Below the pieces are notes generated by a model. The model saw nothing but the letters and a program-made list of their open reading frames with translations, had not been told where the DNA came from and made no database searches. The position numbers and the translations under genes are program-made. Shown here piece by piece: positions 48,191 through 60,340 of a DNA stretch of 64,000 bases (positions are counted from its first letter, which is position 1; every line of letters begins with the position of its first letter). Location of the stretch: assembly GCF_003217325.1 (NCBI RefSeq), contig NZ_QJTI01000014.1, forward strand, positions 28,658-92,657. The letters run 5' to 3'. This stretch comes from Rhodopseudomonas faecalis. GTDB taxonomy: Bacteria > Pseudomonadota > Alphaproteobacteria > Rhizobiales > Xanthobacteraceae.

Positions 48191-48802
48191 TTACGCCGCG
48201 CCGTTGCTGGAAGCGGGGGCCGGCTTGGCGCCGCCCTTGGACACGCCGACCATCGCCGGACGCAGCACGCGGTCGCCGATGGTGAAGCCGGCCTGCACCA
48301 CTTGCAGCACCGTGCCGGCCGGCACCGTTTCGTCCGGAATTTCGTACATCGCCTGCTGGAAGTTCGGGTCGAACTTCTGGCCGGTCGGGTCGAACTTCTT
48401 GACGCCGTTCTTCTCCAGCGCGTTGAGCAGCGAACGCTCGGTGAGTTGCACGCCTTCGATCAGCGCCTTGAGGCCGGCATCGGCGTTGTCACGGGCGTCG
48501 GCCGGCACCGCGTCGAGCGCGCGCTGCAGATTGTCGGCAATCTCCAGCACGTCACGGGCGAACGAGGTCACGCCGTAAGTGCGGGCATCGGCCACCTCGC
48601 GCGTGGTGCGCTTCCGCAGGTTTTCCATTTCGGCCAGCGTGCGCAGCATCTTGTCGCGCGTTTCGGCCAGCTCCTTGGCGATCGCCTCAGCCGCGTTCGG
48701 CTCTGGATCGTCCGGCATGACGTAGGGCTTTGAGACCACCGGCTCGGCGGCGGCCGCCGGCTGCTCCGGAGTGTCCTTCGGTCCATTGGAATCGGTCATC
48801 AT
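48191..48802 (-). CDS. grpE: Nucleotide exchange factor GrpE
   Basis: This 203-residue protein releases ADP from DnaK. It has an acidic N-terminus and the long coiled-coil helix ([20 protein letters not shown]), then [18 protein letters not shown] and the beta-domain end [20 protein letters not shown]. The start is MMTDSNGP (either ATG). It is downstream of hrcA with about 100 bp between, the usual hrcA-grpE pair. Confidence 0.97.
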   Translation of the reverse strand: MMTDSNGPKDTPEQPAAAAEPVVSKPYVMPDDPEPNAAEAIAKELAETRDKMLRTLAEMENLRKRTTREVADARTYGVTSFARDVLEIADNLQRALDAVPADARDNADAGLKALIEGVQLTERSLLNALEKNGVKKFDPTGQKFDPNFQQAMYEIPDETVPAGTVLQVVQAGFTIGDRVLRPAMVGVSKGGAKPAPASSNGAA

Positions 48803-48901
48803 GCTGCCTTTTGCGAAAATCGTCAGGAATGGGAGGGAGATGTTGGCGGGGATATCGTGTTTGCACCGCGGAAATCAAGCTTGCCCGGCGCACACCACCC
48901 C

Positions 48902-49990
48902 TTAGCCGCCCAGCATCTGGCTCATGACGCGCGCGGTGTAGTCCACCATCGGGATCACACGCGCATAGTTCAGCCGTGTCGGCCCGATCACGCCGAGCAC
49001 GCCGACAATGTGGCCGGCGGCATCGCTATACGGCGCGACGATGGTCGATGATCCTGACAATGAGAATAGTTTGTTCTCAGAGCCGATGAAGATGCGCACG
49101 CCTTCGGCAGTCTCGGCACGGCCGAGCAGATCGATCACACCGCGCTTGGTTTCCAGATCCTCGAACAGCAGCCGCACCCGCTCCAGATCATCAAGCGCGT
49201 GCAGGTCTTCCAGCAGATTGCCATGGCCGCGCACGATCAGCTGACGCTGATCATCGTTACCGCCCGACCAGCTCGCGACCCCGGCCTCGATCACCTTCTG
49301 CGTCAGCTGGTCGAGTTCGGCGTGATCGCGCGCCAGCGCGATTTCCAGTTCGCCGCGCGCTTCCGCCAGCGTGCGGCCGCGAATCCGGGCATTGAGGAAG
49401 TTCGACGCTTCGACCAGCGCCGACGACGGCACCCCGGCCGGCACCGCCAGAATGCGGTTCTCGACCTGGCCGTCTTCCGACACCAGGATCACCAGCGCGC
49501 GGTCGGGGTCGAGCCGCACGAATTCGATATGTTTCATCCGGGCGTTGGATTTGGTGGTCAAAACCACCGCCGCCGCCCGCGTCAGCCCGGACAGCCGGCT
49601 CAACGCCTCGCCAAGCGCGGCCTCCACCGATTGCGCCTTGCCGACCGAGGCCAGCTGCGCCTCGATCGACTGCCGCTCCGGCTCGGTCAGGTCGCCGACC
49701 TGCATCAGGGCATCGACGAAGAACCGCAGCCCGAGTTCCGTCGGCAGCCGGCCCGCCGAGGTGTGCGGGGCATAGATCAGGCCGAGCTGCTCGAGGTCCT
49801 GCATCACATTGCGGACCGAGGCCGGCGACAGCGGCACGGTGATCAGACGGGCGATATTGCGCGAGCCGACCGGCTCGCCGGTAGCTAGATAACTCTCGAC
49901 AATCTGCCGAAAGATCTCCCGCGAGCGTTCATTGAGCTGCGCGAGCCCGGCATGTGGCGCGATCAGGCCAATCGGATCAATGTGAGCCAA
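48902..49990 (-). CDS. hrcA: Heat-inducible transcription repressor HrcA
   Basis: This 362-residue repressor binds CIRCE operators. The winged-helix N-terminus reads [20 protein letters not shown] and [20 protein letters not shown], and the rest is the HrcA ligand/dimer domain. The start is a TTG at 49990 behind a perfect AAGGAGG ribosome site; the next residues [15 protein letters not shown] match homologues, so the TTG is convincing. I found no CIRCE element (TTAGCACTC-N9-GAGTGCTAA) in this window, so its targets such as groESL lie elsewhere. Confidence 0.95.
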   Translation of the reverse strand: MAHIDPIGLIAPHAGLAQLNERSREIFRQIVESYLATGEPVGSRNIARLITVPLSPASVRNVMQDLEQLGLIYAPHTSAGRLPTELGLRFFVDALMQVGDLTEPERQSIEAQLASVGKAQSVEAALGEALSRLSGLTRAAAVVLTTKSNARMKHIEFVRLDPDRALVILVSEDGQVENRILAVPAGVPSSALVEASNFLNARIRGRTLAEARGELEIALARDHAELDQLTQKVIEAGVASWSGGNDDQRQLIVRGHGNLLEDLHALDDLERVRLLFEDLETKRGVIDLLGRAETAEGVRIFIGSENKLFSLSGSSTIVAPYSDAAGHIVGVLGVIGPTRLNYARVIPMVDYTARVMSQMLGG

Positions 49991-50136
49991 TGGGTCCCTC
50001 CTTGGACTTCTAATTTGTCCATCCTGCCGGCCGGAGACAAGTCCGGCCTTGCGGCCCTATGCCCTTGCCGCGGCGGCCCGCGCCCCCTAAAAGCACCGCC
50101 ATCGACCTTTTCCCGACAATGACCGGAGGACATCCC

Positions 50137-50850
50137 ATGCGGCCGAGCCGACGTGCGCCGGACGAATTGCGCGCCGTGACGCTGGAGCGCGGTGTGGTGA
50201 AATATGCCGAAGGCTCCTGCCTGGTGCGGTTTGGCGACACCCATGTGCTGGTCACCGCCTCGCTGGAAGAACGGCTGCCGCCGTGGCTGAAGGGCCAAGG
50301 ACGCGGCTGGGTCACCGCCGAATATGGCATGCTGCCGCGCGCCACTCTGGAGCGCACCCGGCGCGAAGCCTCGACCGGCAAGCAGAACGGCCGCACCGTG
50401 GAGATTCAGCGGCTGATCGGCCGCTCGCTGCGCGCCACCGTCGATCTGGAAGCGCTCGGTGAGCGCCAGATCACCGTGGACTGCGACGTGTTGCAGGCCG
50501 ATGGCGGCACCCGCACCGCCTCGATCACCGGCGCCTGGGTGGCGCTCGCCGACTGCCTGAACTGGATGGCGGCGCGCAACATGATCAAGGGCAAGGTGCT
50601 GCGCGACAACGTGGCGGCGATTTCTTGCGGCATCTACAACGGCACCCCGGTGCTGGACCTTGATTATGCTGAGGATTCCGAAGCGGAGACCGACGCCAAT
50701 TTCGTGATGACCGGCGATGGCCGCATCATCGAAGTGCAGGGCACCGCCGAAAAAACCCCGTTCACGCAGGACGAGTTCCTGGCGCTGATGGCGCTGGCCC
50801 GCAAGGGCGTCGGCCGGCTGGTCGAACTGCAGAAGATTGCAGTGGCGTGA
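50137..50850 (+). CDS. rph: Ribonuclease PH
   Basis: This 237-residue phosphorolytic exoribonuclease trims tRNA 3' ends. [20 protein letters not shown], the RRxAR-like [16 protein letters not shown] and [20 protein letters not shown] are present. The start at 50137 follows ACCGGAGGACATC; the open frame from 50059 is longer without support. It is divergent from hrcA and followed by rdgB after 34 bp, so rph-rdgB-hemW are probably one operon. Confidence 0.97.
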   Translation: MRPSRRAPDELRAVTLERGVVKYAEGSCLVRFGDTHVLVTASLEERLPPWLKGQGRGWVTAEYGMLPRATLERTRREASTGKQNGRTVEIQRLIGRSLRATVDLEALGERQITVDCDVLQADGGTRTASITGAWVALADCLNWMAARNMIKGKVLRDNVAAISCGIYNGTPVLDLDYAEDSEAETDANFVMTGDGRIIEVQGTAEKTPFTQDEFLALMALARKGVGRLVELQKIAVA

Positions 50851-50884
50851 TTTTGTCGCGCGCGCAGCTGGCGTAGGCTTGGTC

Positions 50885-51511
50885 ATGCACCGACGAATCA
50901 CTGGCAAGCTCGTGATTGCCACCCACAATCCGGGCAAGCTCGCCGAACTGCGCGAGCTTCTGGCGCCCTATGGCGTCGAGGCGGTCTCGGCTGGCGACCT
51001 TGGCCTCGGCGAGCCCGAGGAAACCGGCGACACCTTCCAGGCCAATGCCCGCATCAAGGCGCAGGCCGCCGCCGCGGCAGCGCAACTACCTGCGTTTGCT
51101 GACGATTCTGGGCTTGCCGTCGATGCGCTCGACGGCGCGCCCGGCATCTATTCGGCGCGCTGGGCCGGCGAGGGCAAAGACTTTCTGGCCGCGATGACCC
51201 AGATCGAGCGGCTGCTCCAGGAACGCGGCGCCAAAACACCCGAGCTGCGCACCGCGCATTTCGTGTCGGCGCTGTGCGTCGCCTGGCCCGACGGCCATCT
51301 TGAAGAGGTCGAAGGCCGCGCCGACGGCACGCTAGTCTGGCCGCCGCGCGGCACCGCCGGCTTTGGCTACGACCCGGTGTTTCTGCCCGATGGCCATGGC
51401 CGCACGTTTGGCGAGATGACCAGTGTCGAAAAGCACGGGCTGCCGCCGCTCGGCCTGGGGCTGTCGCACCGCGCCCGCGCCTTCATGAAGCTGGCGGAGA
51501 TCTGCCTGTGA
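50885..51511 (+). CDS. rdgB: XTP/dITP pyrophosphatase (RdgB/HAM1)
   Basis: This 208-residue house-cleaning enzyme removes non-standard purine triphosphates. Marks are [40 protein letters not shown] and [19 protein letters not shown]. The start ATG at 50885 fits the family; the track of codons before it from 50837 is only overlap. It lies between rph and hemW. Confidence 0.96.
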   Translation: MHRRITGKLVIATHNPGKLAELRELLAPYGVEAVSAGDLGLGEPEETGDTFQANARIKAQAAAAAAQLPAFADDSGLAVDALDGAPGIYSARWAGEGKDFLAAMTQIERLLQERGAKTPELRTAHFVSALCVAWPDGHLEEVEGRADGTLVWPPRGTAGFGYDPVFLPDGHGRTFGEMTSVEKHGLPPLGLGLSHRARAFMKLAEICL

Positions 51512-51560
51512 TCAGCCACCGCGCGATTCAGATCGCACCCAGGCCGGGGCCATCCCAGCC

Positions 51561-52718
51561 ATGACGGCGCCGTCTGAATCCGCCTTCGGCGTTTATGTGC
51601 ACTGGCCGTTCTGCCTGTCGAAATGCCCCTATTGCGACTTCAACAGCCACGTCCGCCACACCGAGATCGATGAAGAGCGGTTTTTGCGCGGTTTTGTGCG
51701 CGAAATCGAGACCACGGCGGCGCGCGCGCCCGGCCGGGTGGTCTCCTCGATCTTCCTGGGCGGCGGCACGCCGTCGCTGATGCAGCCGGCCACGGTCGGC
51801 GGCATTTTGGACGCGATCAGCCGCTGCTGGCCGGTCGCGGCCGACTGCGAAGTGTCGATGGAAGCCAATCCGACCAGCGTCGAAGCCACGCGCTTCCTCG
51901 GCTATCGCGCCGCGGGCGTGAACCGGCTGTCGATCGGCGTGCAGGCGCTCGATGACGCCTCGCTGCAAGCGCTCGGCCGGATGCATAGCGCGCAGGAGGC
52001 GCGCGAGGCGATCGCGATCGCCCGCGCCATCTTCCAGCGTTACTCATTCGACCTGATCTACGCCCGGCCGGACCAGACGCCGGCGCAATGGGGCGATGAA
52101 TTGCGGCTGGCGATCGCCGAGGCCGCCGAACATCTGTCGCTCTATCAACTGACCATCGAGCAGGGCACGCCGTTTTACGGGCTCTATAGCGCCGGCAAGC
52201 TGACGCCGCCCGATGAGGCGCTCGGCCGGGAATTGTATGATCTCACCCAGGAGATCTGCACCCAGCACGGCCTGCCGGCCTATGAGATTTCCAATCATGC
52301 CCGGCCCGGCGCGGAATGCCGGCACAACCTCGTCTATTGGCGCGGCCAGGAATATGCCGGCATCGGCCCCGGCGCCCATGGCCGGATCGATATTGACGGC
52401 ATCCGCCACGCCACCGCCACCGAACGGCGGCCGGAAGCCTGGCTGATGCGGGTCGAAACCAGCGGCGATGGCGTCACCACCGACGACGCGCTGACCCGCA
52501 GCGAACTCGCCGACGAATATCTGCTGATGGGACTGCGGCTCGCGGAGGGCATCGATCCGTTGCGCTATCAGGCGCTGGCGGGGCGGCCGCTCGATCCGGC
52601 GCGGATCGCGGTGCTGCGCGACGAGGGCGCGATCGTGATCGACGCCGATGGCCGGCTGCGCGTCACCCAGTCCGGTTTTCCGTTGCTCGACGCCGTGGTC
52701 GCCGATCTCGCCGCGTGA
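51561..52718 (+). CDS. hemW: HemW-like radical SAM protein (coproporphyrinogen III oxidase family)
   Basis: This 385-residue radical-SAM protein has the cluster CLSKCPYCDFNSH, the GGGTPSLMQP glycine motif and EANPTSVEATRF. It is of the HemW type rather than HemN: HemW is now viewed as a heme chaperone for respiratory enzymes, and the HemN-specific extended N-terminus is missing. It lies 49 bp downstream of rdgB. Gene neighbours often include rph and rdgB, as here. Confidence 0.94.
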   Translation: MTAPSESAFGVYVHWPFCLSKCPYCDFNSHVRHTEIDEERFLRGFVREIETTAARAPGRVVSSIFLGGGTPSLMQPATVGGILDAISRCWPVAADCEVSMEANPTSVEATRFLGYRAAGVNRLSIGVQALDDASLQALGRMHSAQEAREAIAIARAIFQRYSFDLIYARPDQTPAQWGDELRLAIAEAAEHLSLYQLTIEQGTPFYGLYSAGKLTPPDEALGRELYDLTQEICTQHGLPAYEISNHARPGAECRHNLVYWRGQEYAGIGPGAHGRIDIDGIRHATATERRPEAWLMRVETSGDGVTTDDALTRSELADEYLLMGLRLAEGIDPLRYQALAGRPLDPARIAVLRDEGAIVIDADGRLRVTQSGFPLLDAVVADLAA

Positions 52719-52762
52719 GGCGGCCGTTCCGAGACGCTGACCCGGAAGCCATCAATCATTGC

Positions 52763-52813
52763 AAAATATCGGGATTCCGGGTTCGCGAGCTACCGCTCGC
52801 GCCCCGGAATGAC
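52763..52813. repeat. Half copy of the GGAATGAC/ATTCCGGG repeat
   Basis: GGGATTCCGGGTTCGCGAGC with CGCTCGCGCCCCGGAATGAC matches the right half of the element at 37237. It lies just before a ~90-bp repeat copy, so two repeat types are stacked in one gap. Confidence 0.78.
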
Positions 52814-52844
52814 GGGACGTGGTGTTTACAAAAACCCTTCCACA

Positions 52845-52933
52845 CGTCATGGCCGGGCTCGTCCCGGCCATCCACGCCTTTGATTCTGCAGCGCTTTTAA
52901 GACGTGGATACCCGCGACAAGCGCGGGCATGAC
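52845..52933. repeat. ~90-bp palindromic intergenic repeat, copy 6
   Basis: CGTCATGGCCGGGCTCGTCC to GACAAGCGCGGGCATGACG, nearly identical at both ends to the copy at 32920. It separates the convergent hemW and LppC-type genes. Confidence 0.9.
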
Positions 52934-52958
52934 GGATCCATGGTGGCGACCACTGGCC

Positions 52959-54164
52959 TTACGCGCCAAAACTCTTGGGCGAACCGGCGACTGGCTGGCT
53001 GCCGCCGGAGGCAACGCGCATTACCGCCAGGCCGCGTTCATTGCTGCCATCGGAGCGAAACCGGAACAGACCGTCGATGCCGGCAAAGCCCGACGGGTTG
53101 GTGAGCACATCCGCCGTAAAGCGCGCGCCCTGGGTGCGCGCCAGCGCCGCCACCAGCGCCACCGCGTCATAGGCCAGCGTCGCGGTGCGCACCGGCTCCT
53201 GGCCGAATTTGGCACGATAACGCCCGGCAAAGGCGCGGAAGCCCGACGGGTCTGGCGCCGCATACAGCCCGCCCTGCAGCGGCTGGCTGCCGAACACCCG
53301 CGGATTGTCCCACAGCCCGGTGCCGATCAACTGCACCCGGCTAAGATCGGCGCCGCTCGCGGCCAGTGCCTCGGCGATGCCGGCCAGCGCCTCGCCATCA
53401 TCGGCGAGCATCAAAGTGTCGGCCGAAGCCAGCGCCTGCGCGATGGTGCGCGCCGGGCCGTTGCGATCGGCGCCATATTTTTCAAAAGCGACGATCCGGC
53501 CGCGGCGGCGGCTGACCGCCTGTTTGAAAGCGCCCTCGACCACATTGCCATAGGCGTTTTCCGGCAGCAGCGCCGCAAAGGAGCGTTTGCCGATCGAACC
53601 GGCGTAATCGACGATGCGGTTGACGTCGGATTCCGGCAGAAAACTGAGCAGATAGACGCCGCGCCCGGCGACGCTGGAATCGGTCGAGAACGCGATCAGC
53701 GGCACGTTGCGCGCCCGCGCCGGCTGCGCGGCGGCCGGCACCGACTGCGCAAACAGCGGCCCCAGAATGATCTCGGCGCCCTCGTCGATCGCCTGTTGCG
53801 CGCCCTGCTGCGCGCCTTGCGGGCTGCCGCCGTCGTCCTTCACCAATAGCTGGATGTCGGGATTCTGGAATTCAGCGAGCGCCAGCTCGGCGGCGTGCTT
53901 CATCGATTGCGCGGCAACGCCGGCATTGCCGCTGGCCGACAGCGGCAGGATCAGCCCGACCCGCACCTTGCCGGTGCCGAGCGCCGTGCCCTGCTGCGGC
54001 GCTGCTGCCGGTTCGGTCGACGAACCCGAGGAGCCGAACGGGCCGGTCAGGCTCTGCTGCACGCCGGCGCAGGCGCTGAGCAGCGGCGCTCCCAGCATCA
54101 ATCCCACCGCAGCCCGGCGTGTTGGCTGTAAGCTGCGTTGTTGTGAGTCGTGCTGTTCTGTCAT
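52959..54164 (-). CDS. LppC/LpoA-type lipoprotein (penicillin-binding protein activator family)
   Basis: This 401-residue protein has a lipobox LLSAC with Cys32 as the lipid-modified residue. A periplasmic-binding-protein fold of the LppC/Leu-Ile-Val-binding type follows, including VRVGLILPLSASGNAGVAAQ-like and AEIILGPLFAQSVPAAAQPA blocks. Homologues in gammaproteobacteria (LpoA) activate PBP1A; in alphaproteobacteria the role is less sure. Start at 54164 is an ATG behind GGAAGAGAT; a GTG at 54176 is possible. It is divergent from rsmI, as lppC/lpoA is in many genomes, with yraN following rsmI. Confidence 0.88.
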   Translation of the reverse strand: MTEQHDSQQRSLQPTRRAAVGLMLGAPLLSACAGVQQSLTGPFGSSGSSTEPAAAPQQGTALGTGKVRVGLILPLSASGNAGVAAQSMKHAAELALAEFQNPDIQLLVKDDGGSPQGAQQGAQQAIDEGAEIILGPLFAQSVPAAAQPARARNVPLIAFSTDSSVAGRGVYLLSFLPESDVNRIVDYAGSIGKRSFAALLPENAYGNVVEGAFKQAVSRRRGRIVAFEKYGADRNGPARTIAQALASADTLMLADDGEALAGIAEALAASGADLSRVQLIGTGLWDNPRVFGSQPLQGGLYAAPDPSGFRAFAGRYRAKFGQEPVRTATLAYDAVALVAALARTQGARFTADVLTNPSGFAGIDGLFRFRSDGSNERGLAVMRVASGGSQPVAGSPKSFGA

Positions 54165-54310
54165 GATCTCTTCCACCGATCCGACCGGCGGGATCGGACT
54201 TCACTTCCTGACGTTCGCCGCCATTGAGCCACCGCGCCGAAGAATGGTTAACTAGGACAAAAGGTTTAAGCCGTGCCGCGGGATCGTGCAATTCCCCGAC
54301 CGTATCTGCA

Positions 54311-55273
54311 ATGCCCGCGAGAATGACACCGATGCGCAGCACCCCCGCGATTCACGACACCACCGATCAGCCAGCCGATCGCGGCTTTCTGATCGCGGGC
54401 CAGCGCGTCAAGGCGCCGAAAATCGCGCCGGGCCTGTATCTGGTCGCGACCCCGATCGGCAATCTCGGCGACATCACCTTGCGGGCGCTGGAAACGCTGG
54501 CCGCGGCCGATTGGATCGCCTGCGAAGACACCCGGGTGACGCGGCGGCTGACCGAGCGCTATGGCATCGAGGCGAAACTGCTGCCCTATCATGAGCACAA
54601 CGCCGCTCAGGCGCGGCCGAAAATCCTGGACAAGCTCAGCCAGGGGCTGGCGATCGCCTTGGTGTCCGATGCCGGCACGCCGTTGATCTCCGATCCCGGC
54701 TTCAAGCTGGTGCGCGAAGTCTGCGCGGCGGGCCTTTCGGTGCACGCGCTGCCGGGACCATCCTCGGTACTGACCGCGCTGACGGTGGCGGCGCTGCCGA
54801 CCAATCAGTTTTTCTTTGAGGGTTTTTTGCCGTCGAAACAGGGCGCCCGCCGGGCGCGCGCCGGCGAATTGGCGCGGATCGGCGCCACCTTGGTGCTGTT
54901 TGAATCCGGCAACCGCATTGCCGAGGCGCTGCACGACCTCGCCGCGGCGATGGGCGAGCGCGAAGCTGCGATCTGCCGCGAACTGACCAAGCTGCATGAG
55001 GAAGTGCGGCGCGGGCCGCTGCACGAGCTTGCCGCGATCGCGGACGAGCTCGAAACCCGCGGCGAATTCGTGCTGGTGATCGGGCCGCCGCCCGCCGACA
55101 GCCAGCAGGTCAGCGCCAGCGATCTCGACCGGCTGCTCACCGACATGCTGCAGCAGACCAGCGTCAAGGATGCGGTGGCGCAGGCCGCCGAACTATCCGG
55201 CCGGCCGCGGCGCGAGGTCTATGCGCGCGCGCTGGAGCTGACCAAACTGAGCGCCGCCGATGGCGAGCACTGA
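54311..55273 (+). CDS. rsmI: 16S rRNA (cytidine1402-2'-O)-methyltransferase
   Basis: This 320-residue tetrapyrrole-methylase-fold enzyme methylates the 2'-O of C1402. It carries [54 protein letters not shown] and [18 protein letters not shown]. Three ATGs are close (54311, 54323, 54332); I use the first but cannot decide. It overlaps yraN by 14 bases, an rsmI-yraN pair seen widely. Confidence 0.95.
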   Translation: MPARMTPMRSTPAIHDTTDQPADRGFLIAGQRVKAPKIAPGLYLVATPIGNLGDITLRALETLAAADWIACEDTRVTRRLTERYGIEAKLLPYHEHNAAQARPKILDKLSQGLAIALVSDAGTPLISDPGFKLVREVCAAGLSVHALPGPSSVLTALTVAALPTNQFFFEGFLPSKQGARRARAGELARIGATLVLFESGNRIAEALHDLAAAMGEREAAICRELTKLHEEVRRGPLHELAAIADELETRGEFVLVIGPPPADSQQVSASDLDRLLTDMLQQTSVKDAVAQAAELSGRPRREVYARALELTKLSAADGEH

Positions 55274-55649
55274 GCGCATCCCGCCCGACCCGGAACGGGT
55301 AGCGGCGTTCCGCACCGGCGTTTCGGCCGAGGCGCGCGCGGCGGCTTTTCTGACCGAGCAGGGCTATCGGATTCTGGCGCAGCGCTTTCGCACCCGGCAG
55401 GGCGAGATCGATCTGATCGCGGCCAAACGCGGCCTGGTCGCCTTTGTCGAAGTCAAAGCCCGTGCCCGGCTCGATGACGCCGCCTATGCGGTGACGCCGC
55501 GCCAGCAACAGCGCATCATCGCCGCCGCCTCGATGTGGCTGGCGACGCATCCCGAGCACGCCACCGATGAGCTGCGCTTTGACGCCGTGCTGATCGCGCC
55601 GCGGTCATCGCCCCGTCATATCACCGCGGCATTCGACGCCAGCCCGTAG
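55260..55649 (+). CDS. yraN: UPF0102 family protein YraN
   Basis: This 129-residue protein has a PD-(D/E)xK-like fold with [20 protein letters not shown] followed by EVKAR, the acidic and Lys residues of a restriction-endonuclease-type active site. YraN/UPF0102 function is not settled; it often sits between rsmI and gshB, as here. Its ATG is within the last codons of rsmI, so translation is probably coupled. Confidence 0.93.
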   Translation: MASTERIPPDPERVAAFRTGVSAEARAAAFLTEQGYRILAQRFRTRQGEIDLIAAKRGLVAFVEVKARARLDDAAYAVTPRQQQRIIAAASMWLATHPEHATDELRFDAVLIAPRSSPRHITAAFDASP

Positions 55650-55688
55650 GCCGGCCTTCTTCATTTCTCAATCACTGGAAACTGCGCA

Positions 55689-56630
55689 ATGAGTTTGAAC
55701 GTCCTGGTCCAGATGGACCCCATCGACCGCATCAATATCGCCGGCGATTCGACTTTTGCGCTGCTGTTGGAAGCGCAGCGCCGCGGCCATCGGCTGAGCT
55801 ACACCACGCCCGACCGGGTGTCGCTGCACGGCACCGACGTCGTCGCCGCGGTCGATCCGCTCACGGTGCGCGATCAGAAGGGCGATCACTTCACGCTCGG
55901 CGAGCGTCAGCGCGTCAATCTGCGCAGCTTCGATGCGGTGCTGCTGCGCCAGGACCCGCCGTTCGACCTTGCGTACATCACCAGCACGCATTTCTTGGAG
56001 CGCATCCATCCCGATACGCTGGTGATCAATGATCCCGCCAGCGTCCGCAACGCGCCGGAAAAGCTGTTCGTGATGGATTTCGCCGAACTGATGCCGCCGA
56101 CGCTGATCTCGCGCGATCGCGATGAGATCAACGCGTTTCGCGAGACACATGGCGCGGTGGTGATGAAGCCGCTGCACGGCCATGGCGGCGCAGCGGTGTT
56201 TCGGGTGCTGCGGCAGGACCTGAATTTCGGCTCGCTGTTCGACATGTTCGCGGTGACGTTCCGCGAACCGTGGGTGATCCAGCGCTTTCTTCCCGAAGTG
56301 AAGCACGGCGACAAGCGTATTATTTTGATCGACGGCGAATTCGCCGGCGCCGTCAACCGCGTGCCGGCCGCTGATGATTTGCGCTCCAACATGGTGCGCG
56401 GCGGCGGCGCGCAGGCGACTGATCTCAGCGCCCGGGAGCGCGAGATTTGCGCACGGCTCGGGCCCGAATTGCGCAAACGCGGGCTGATCTTCGTCGGAAT
56501 CGACGTCATTGACGGTTATCTGACCGAAATCAACGTCACTTCGCCGACCGGCATCCGCGCCATCGCGAGGCTCGGCGGCCCGGATATCGCCGCGCGTTTC
56601 TGGGACACGATCGAAGCTAAGCGGCGCTAA
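55689..56630 (+). CDS. gshB: Glutathione synthetase
   Basis: This 313-residue ATP-grasp enzyme joins gamma-glutamylcysteine and glycine. It shows the N-terminal block [40 protein letters not shown] and [20 protein letters not shown] at the end. Length fits. It is 39 bp after yraN. The quorum-sensing pair luxR-luxI begins 139 bp further on; the gshB-luxR-luxI order recalls the rpaR-rpaI locus of Rhodopseudomonas palustris from memory. Confidence 0.97.
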   Translation: MSLNVLVQMDPIDRINIAGDSTFALLLEAQRRGHRLSYTTPDRVSLHGTDVVAAVDPLTVRDQKGDHFTLGERQRVNLRSFDAVLLRQDPPFDLAYITSTHFLERIHPDTLVINDPASVRNAPEKLFVMDFAELMPPTLISRDRDEINAFRETHGAVVMKPLHGHGGAAVFRVLRQDLNFGSLFDMFAVTFREPWVIQRFLPEVKHGDKRIILIDGEFAGAVNRVPAADDLRSNMVRGGGAQATDLSAREREICARLGPELRKRGLIFVGIDVIDGYLTEINVTSPTGIRAIARLGGPDIAARFWDTIEAKRR

Positions 56631-56769
56631 CGACCGATTAAACAAACGGCGGAACGCGGACTGGTAGCGGAACAGCAACCGTTCGCCGATCTGTCGACTT
56701 GTCATCTCCATCCGCCAGGCGCAAAAATGAGCAGTTCCAGACAAGACGTCCACGGAGGGACCGGCAAAG

Positions 56770-58497
<1,728 letters not shown>

Positions 58498-58506
58498 ACC
58501 TGTTGA

Positions 58507-58533
58507 GGCGCCGCGGAGAGCCGCTGCGGCGCC
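58507..58533 (+). terminator. Hairpin after the luxRI locus
   Basis: GGCGCCGC and GCGGCGCC form a perfect 8-bp stem with an 11-base loop, nine bases after the small ORF. There is no T-run; it may separate the quorum-sensing unit from the comM-like gene. Confidence 0.45.
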
Positions 58534-58604
58534 GGATCTGTTCATGGCCTGTTCTTGCGCAACCCAAGGTTACACGCTAGCCTTGCTGCACGGGGAGCAG
58601 CGCC

Positions 58605-60143
58605 ATGGTGCAGCGGGTTTCGACTGTTGCGTTCGAGGGCATTGAAGCGAGAACCGTCGATGTCCAGGTGCAGGTCGCACCGGGATTGCCGGCGTTTTAC
58701 GTGGTCGGCCTCGCCGACAAGGCAGTGTCCGAGGCGCGCGAGCGGGTTCGCTCGGCGCTGATCGCTTCGGGTTTGGCGCTGCCGGCGCGGCGCATCACCG
58801 TCAATCTGGCGCCCGCCGATCTGCCCAAGGAAGGCAGCCATTACGATCTCCCGATCGCGCTCGGGCTGATGGCGGCGATCGGTGCGATCCCGGCCGATGC
58901 GCTGGCCGGCTACACCGTGCTCGGCGAGCTTGGCCTTGATGGCTCGATTGCCGCGGTCGCCGGGGTGCTGCCGGCGGCGATGGCCGCCAATGCCCGCGAC
59001 GAGGGCCTGATCTGTCCTGCGGCGTGCGGTGCAGAAGCGGCCTGGGCCAGCCCGGACCTGCCGATCATCGCCGCCAGCTCGCTGATCCAGATCGCCAATC
59101 ATTTCAAAGGCACTCAGGTGCTGAGCCGGCCGCAGCCGCGCGTGCACAGCCCCAACGCCAGCGCGCTCGACCTGCGCGACATCAAGGGCCAGGAGAGCGC
59201 CAAGCGCGCTTTGGAGATCGCCGCAGCGGGCGGGCACCATCTACTGATGATCGGGGCGCCCGGGGCCGGCAAATCGATGCTGGCGGCGCGGCTGCCCTCG
59301 ATCCTGCCGCCGCTGACGCCGGCCGAACTGCTCGAAGTGTCGATGATCGCCTCGGTCGCCGGCGAAATCCGTGACGGCGCGCTGACCGCGCGGCGACCGT
59401 TTCGGGCGCCGCATCATAGCGCCAGCATGGCGGCGCTGACCGGCGGCGGTCTGCGCGCCCGGCCCGGCGAGATTTCGCTGGCGCATCAAGGCGTGCTGTT
59501 CCTGGACGAGCTGCCGGAATTCGACCCGCGCGTGCTGGATGCGCTGCGCCAGCCTTTGGAAAACGGCGAGGTCGCTATCGCGCGCGCCAATCACCGCGTC
59601 ACCTATCCGGCGCGTTTCATGCTGGTGGCCGCGATGAATCCCTGCCGCTGCGGCCGCGCCTATGAACCCGGCTATGCCTGCAAACGCGGCCGGGTCGAGC
59701 GCTGCACCGCCGATTATCAGGGCCGGATCTCCGGGCCGCTGATGGATCGCATCGATCTGCGCATCGAAGTGCCGGCGGTGTCGGCGGCCGATCTGATCCT
59801 GCCGCCGCCCGCCGAGGGCTCGGCCGAGGTCGCAGCCCGGGTCGCCGCCGCGCGTGACCGGCAGCGGCAGCGCTATGCGGAGGCCGGCGCGCCGCAGATC
59901 CGCACCAATGCCGAGGCACCGGCCGCGGTGCTGGAACAGGTGGCGCAGCTCGACAATGCCGGACAGACGCTGCTGCGCGAAGCGGCGGAAACCATGCAGC
60001 TGTCGGCGCGCGGCTATCATCGCGTGCTGCGGGTGGCGCGCACGCTCGCCGATCTCGACGGCGCGGCCGCGATCAGCCGGCTGCATCTGGCCGAAGCTCT
60101 GTCCTACCGGGCGCTGGCCGAGGATTTTCAGCGCGCGGCGTGA
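58605..60143 (+). CDS. comM: YifB/ComM-family Mg-chelatase-like ATPase
   Basis: This 512-residue AAA+ protein has an N-terminal Lon-protease-like fold domain (FEGIEARTVDVQVQVAPGLP and NLAPADLPKEGSHYDLPIAL), then the ATPase domain with GAPGAGKSMLAARLPSILPP, GVLFLDELPEFD and a C-terminal lid. A Cys-rich zinc segment MNPCRCGRAYEPGYAC is present. ComM promotes branch migration during natural transformation in Vibrio and Acinetobacter; in others the role is unknown. Naming by family is reasonable, but function here is inferred. Confidence 0.92.
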   Translation: MVQRVSTVAFEGIEARTVDVQVQVAPGLPAFYVVGLADKAVSEARERVRSALIASGLALPARRITVNLAPADLPKEGSHYDLPIALGLMAAIGAIPADALAGYTVLGELGLDGSIAAVAGVLPAAMAANARDEGLICPAACGAEAAWASPDLPIIAASSLIQIANHFKGTQVLSRPQPRVHSPNASALDLRDIKGQESAKRALEIAAAGGHHLLMIGAPGAGKSMLAARLPSILPPLTPAELLEVSMIASVAGEIRDGALTARRPFRAPHHSASMAALTGGGLRARPGEISLAHQGVLFLDELPEFDPRVLDALRQPLENGEVAIARANHRVTYPARFMLVAAMNPCRCGRAYEPGYACKRGRVERCTADYQGRISGPLMDRIDLRIEVPAVSAADLILPPPAEGSAEVAARVAAARDRQRQRYAEAGAPQIRTNAEAPAAVLEQVAQLDNAGQTLLREAAETMQLSARGYHRVLRVARTLADLDGAAAISRLHLAEALSYRALAEDFQRAA

Positions 60144-60340
60144 CGCGTGCGGTCATCGCTGCAACCGCTGCGCGGCACAGCCGGCCGGCGCGGCTTTAAG
60201 TCTCAATCAACCCTGTGACCAAGAGCCGGGGCATCCGCCGCCGATCTCAAACTCTTTGCAAGGTTGCTTCCGCAAAGTGCCACGGCGTGACTGCGCGGAC
60301 CTTCAACATGCGCGGCAGCAATCTTTGATGGGGTGGCAGG

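Noticed and set aside
48803..48901. RpoH-like promoter for grpE
   Set aside because: CTTGATTT is present on the minus strand, but the -10 at N17 or N18 does not match the consensus.
49991..50136. Possible CIRCE or RpoH promoter for hrcA
   Set aside because: No TTAGCACTC-N9-GAGTGCTAA is present, and the CTTG found upstream lacks a CYTATNT at the right distance.
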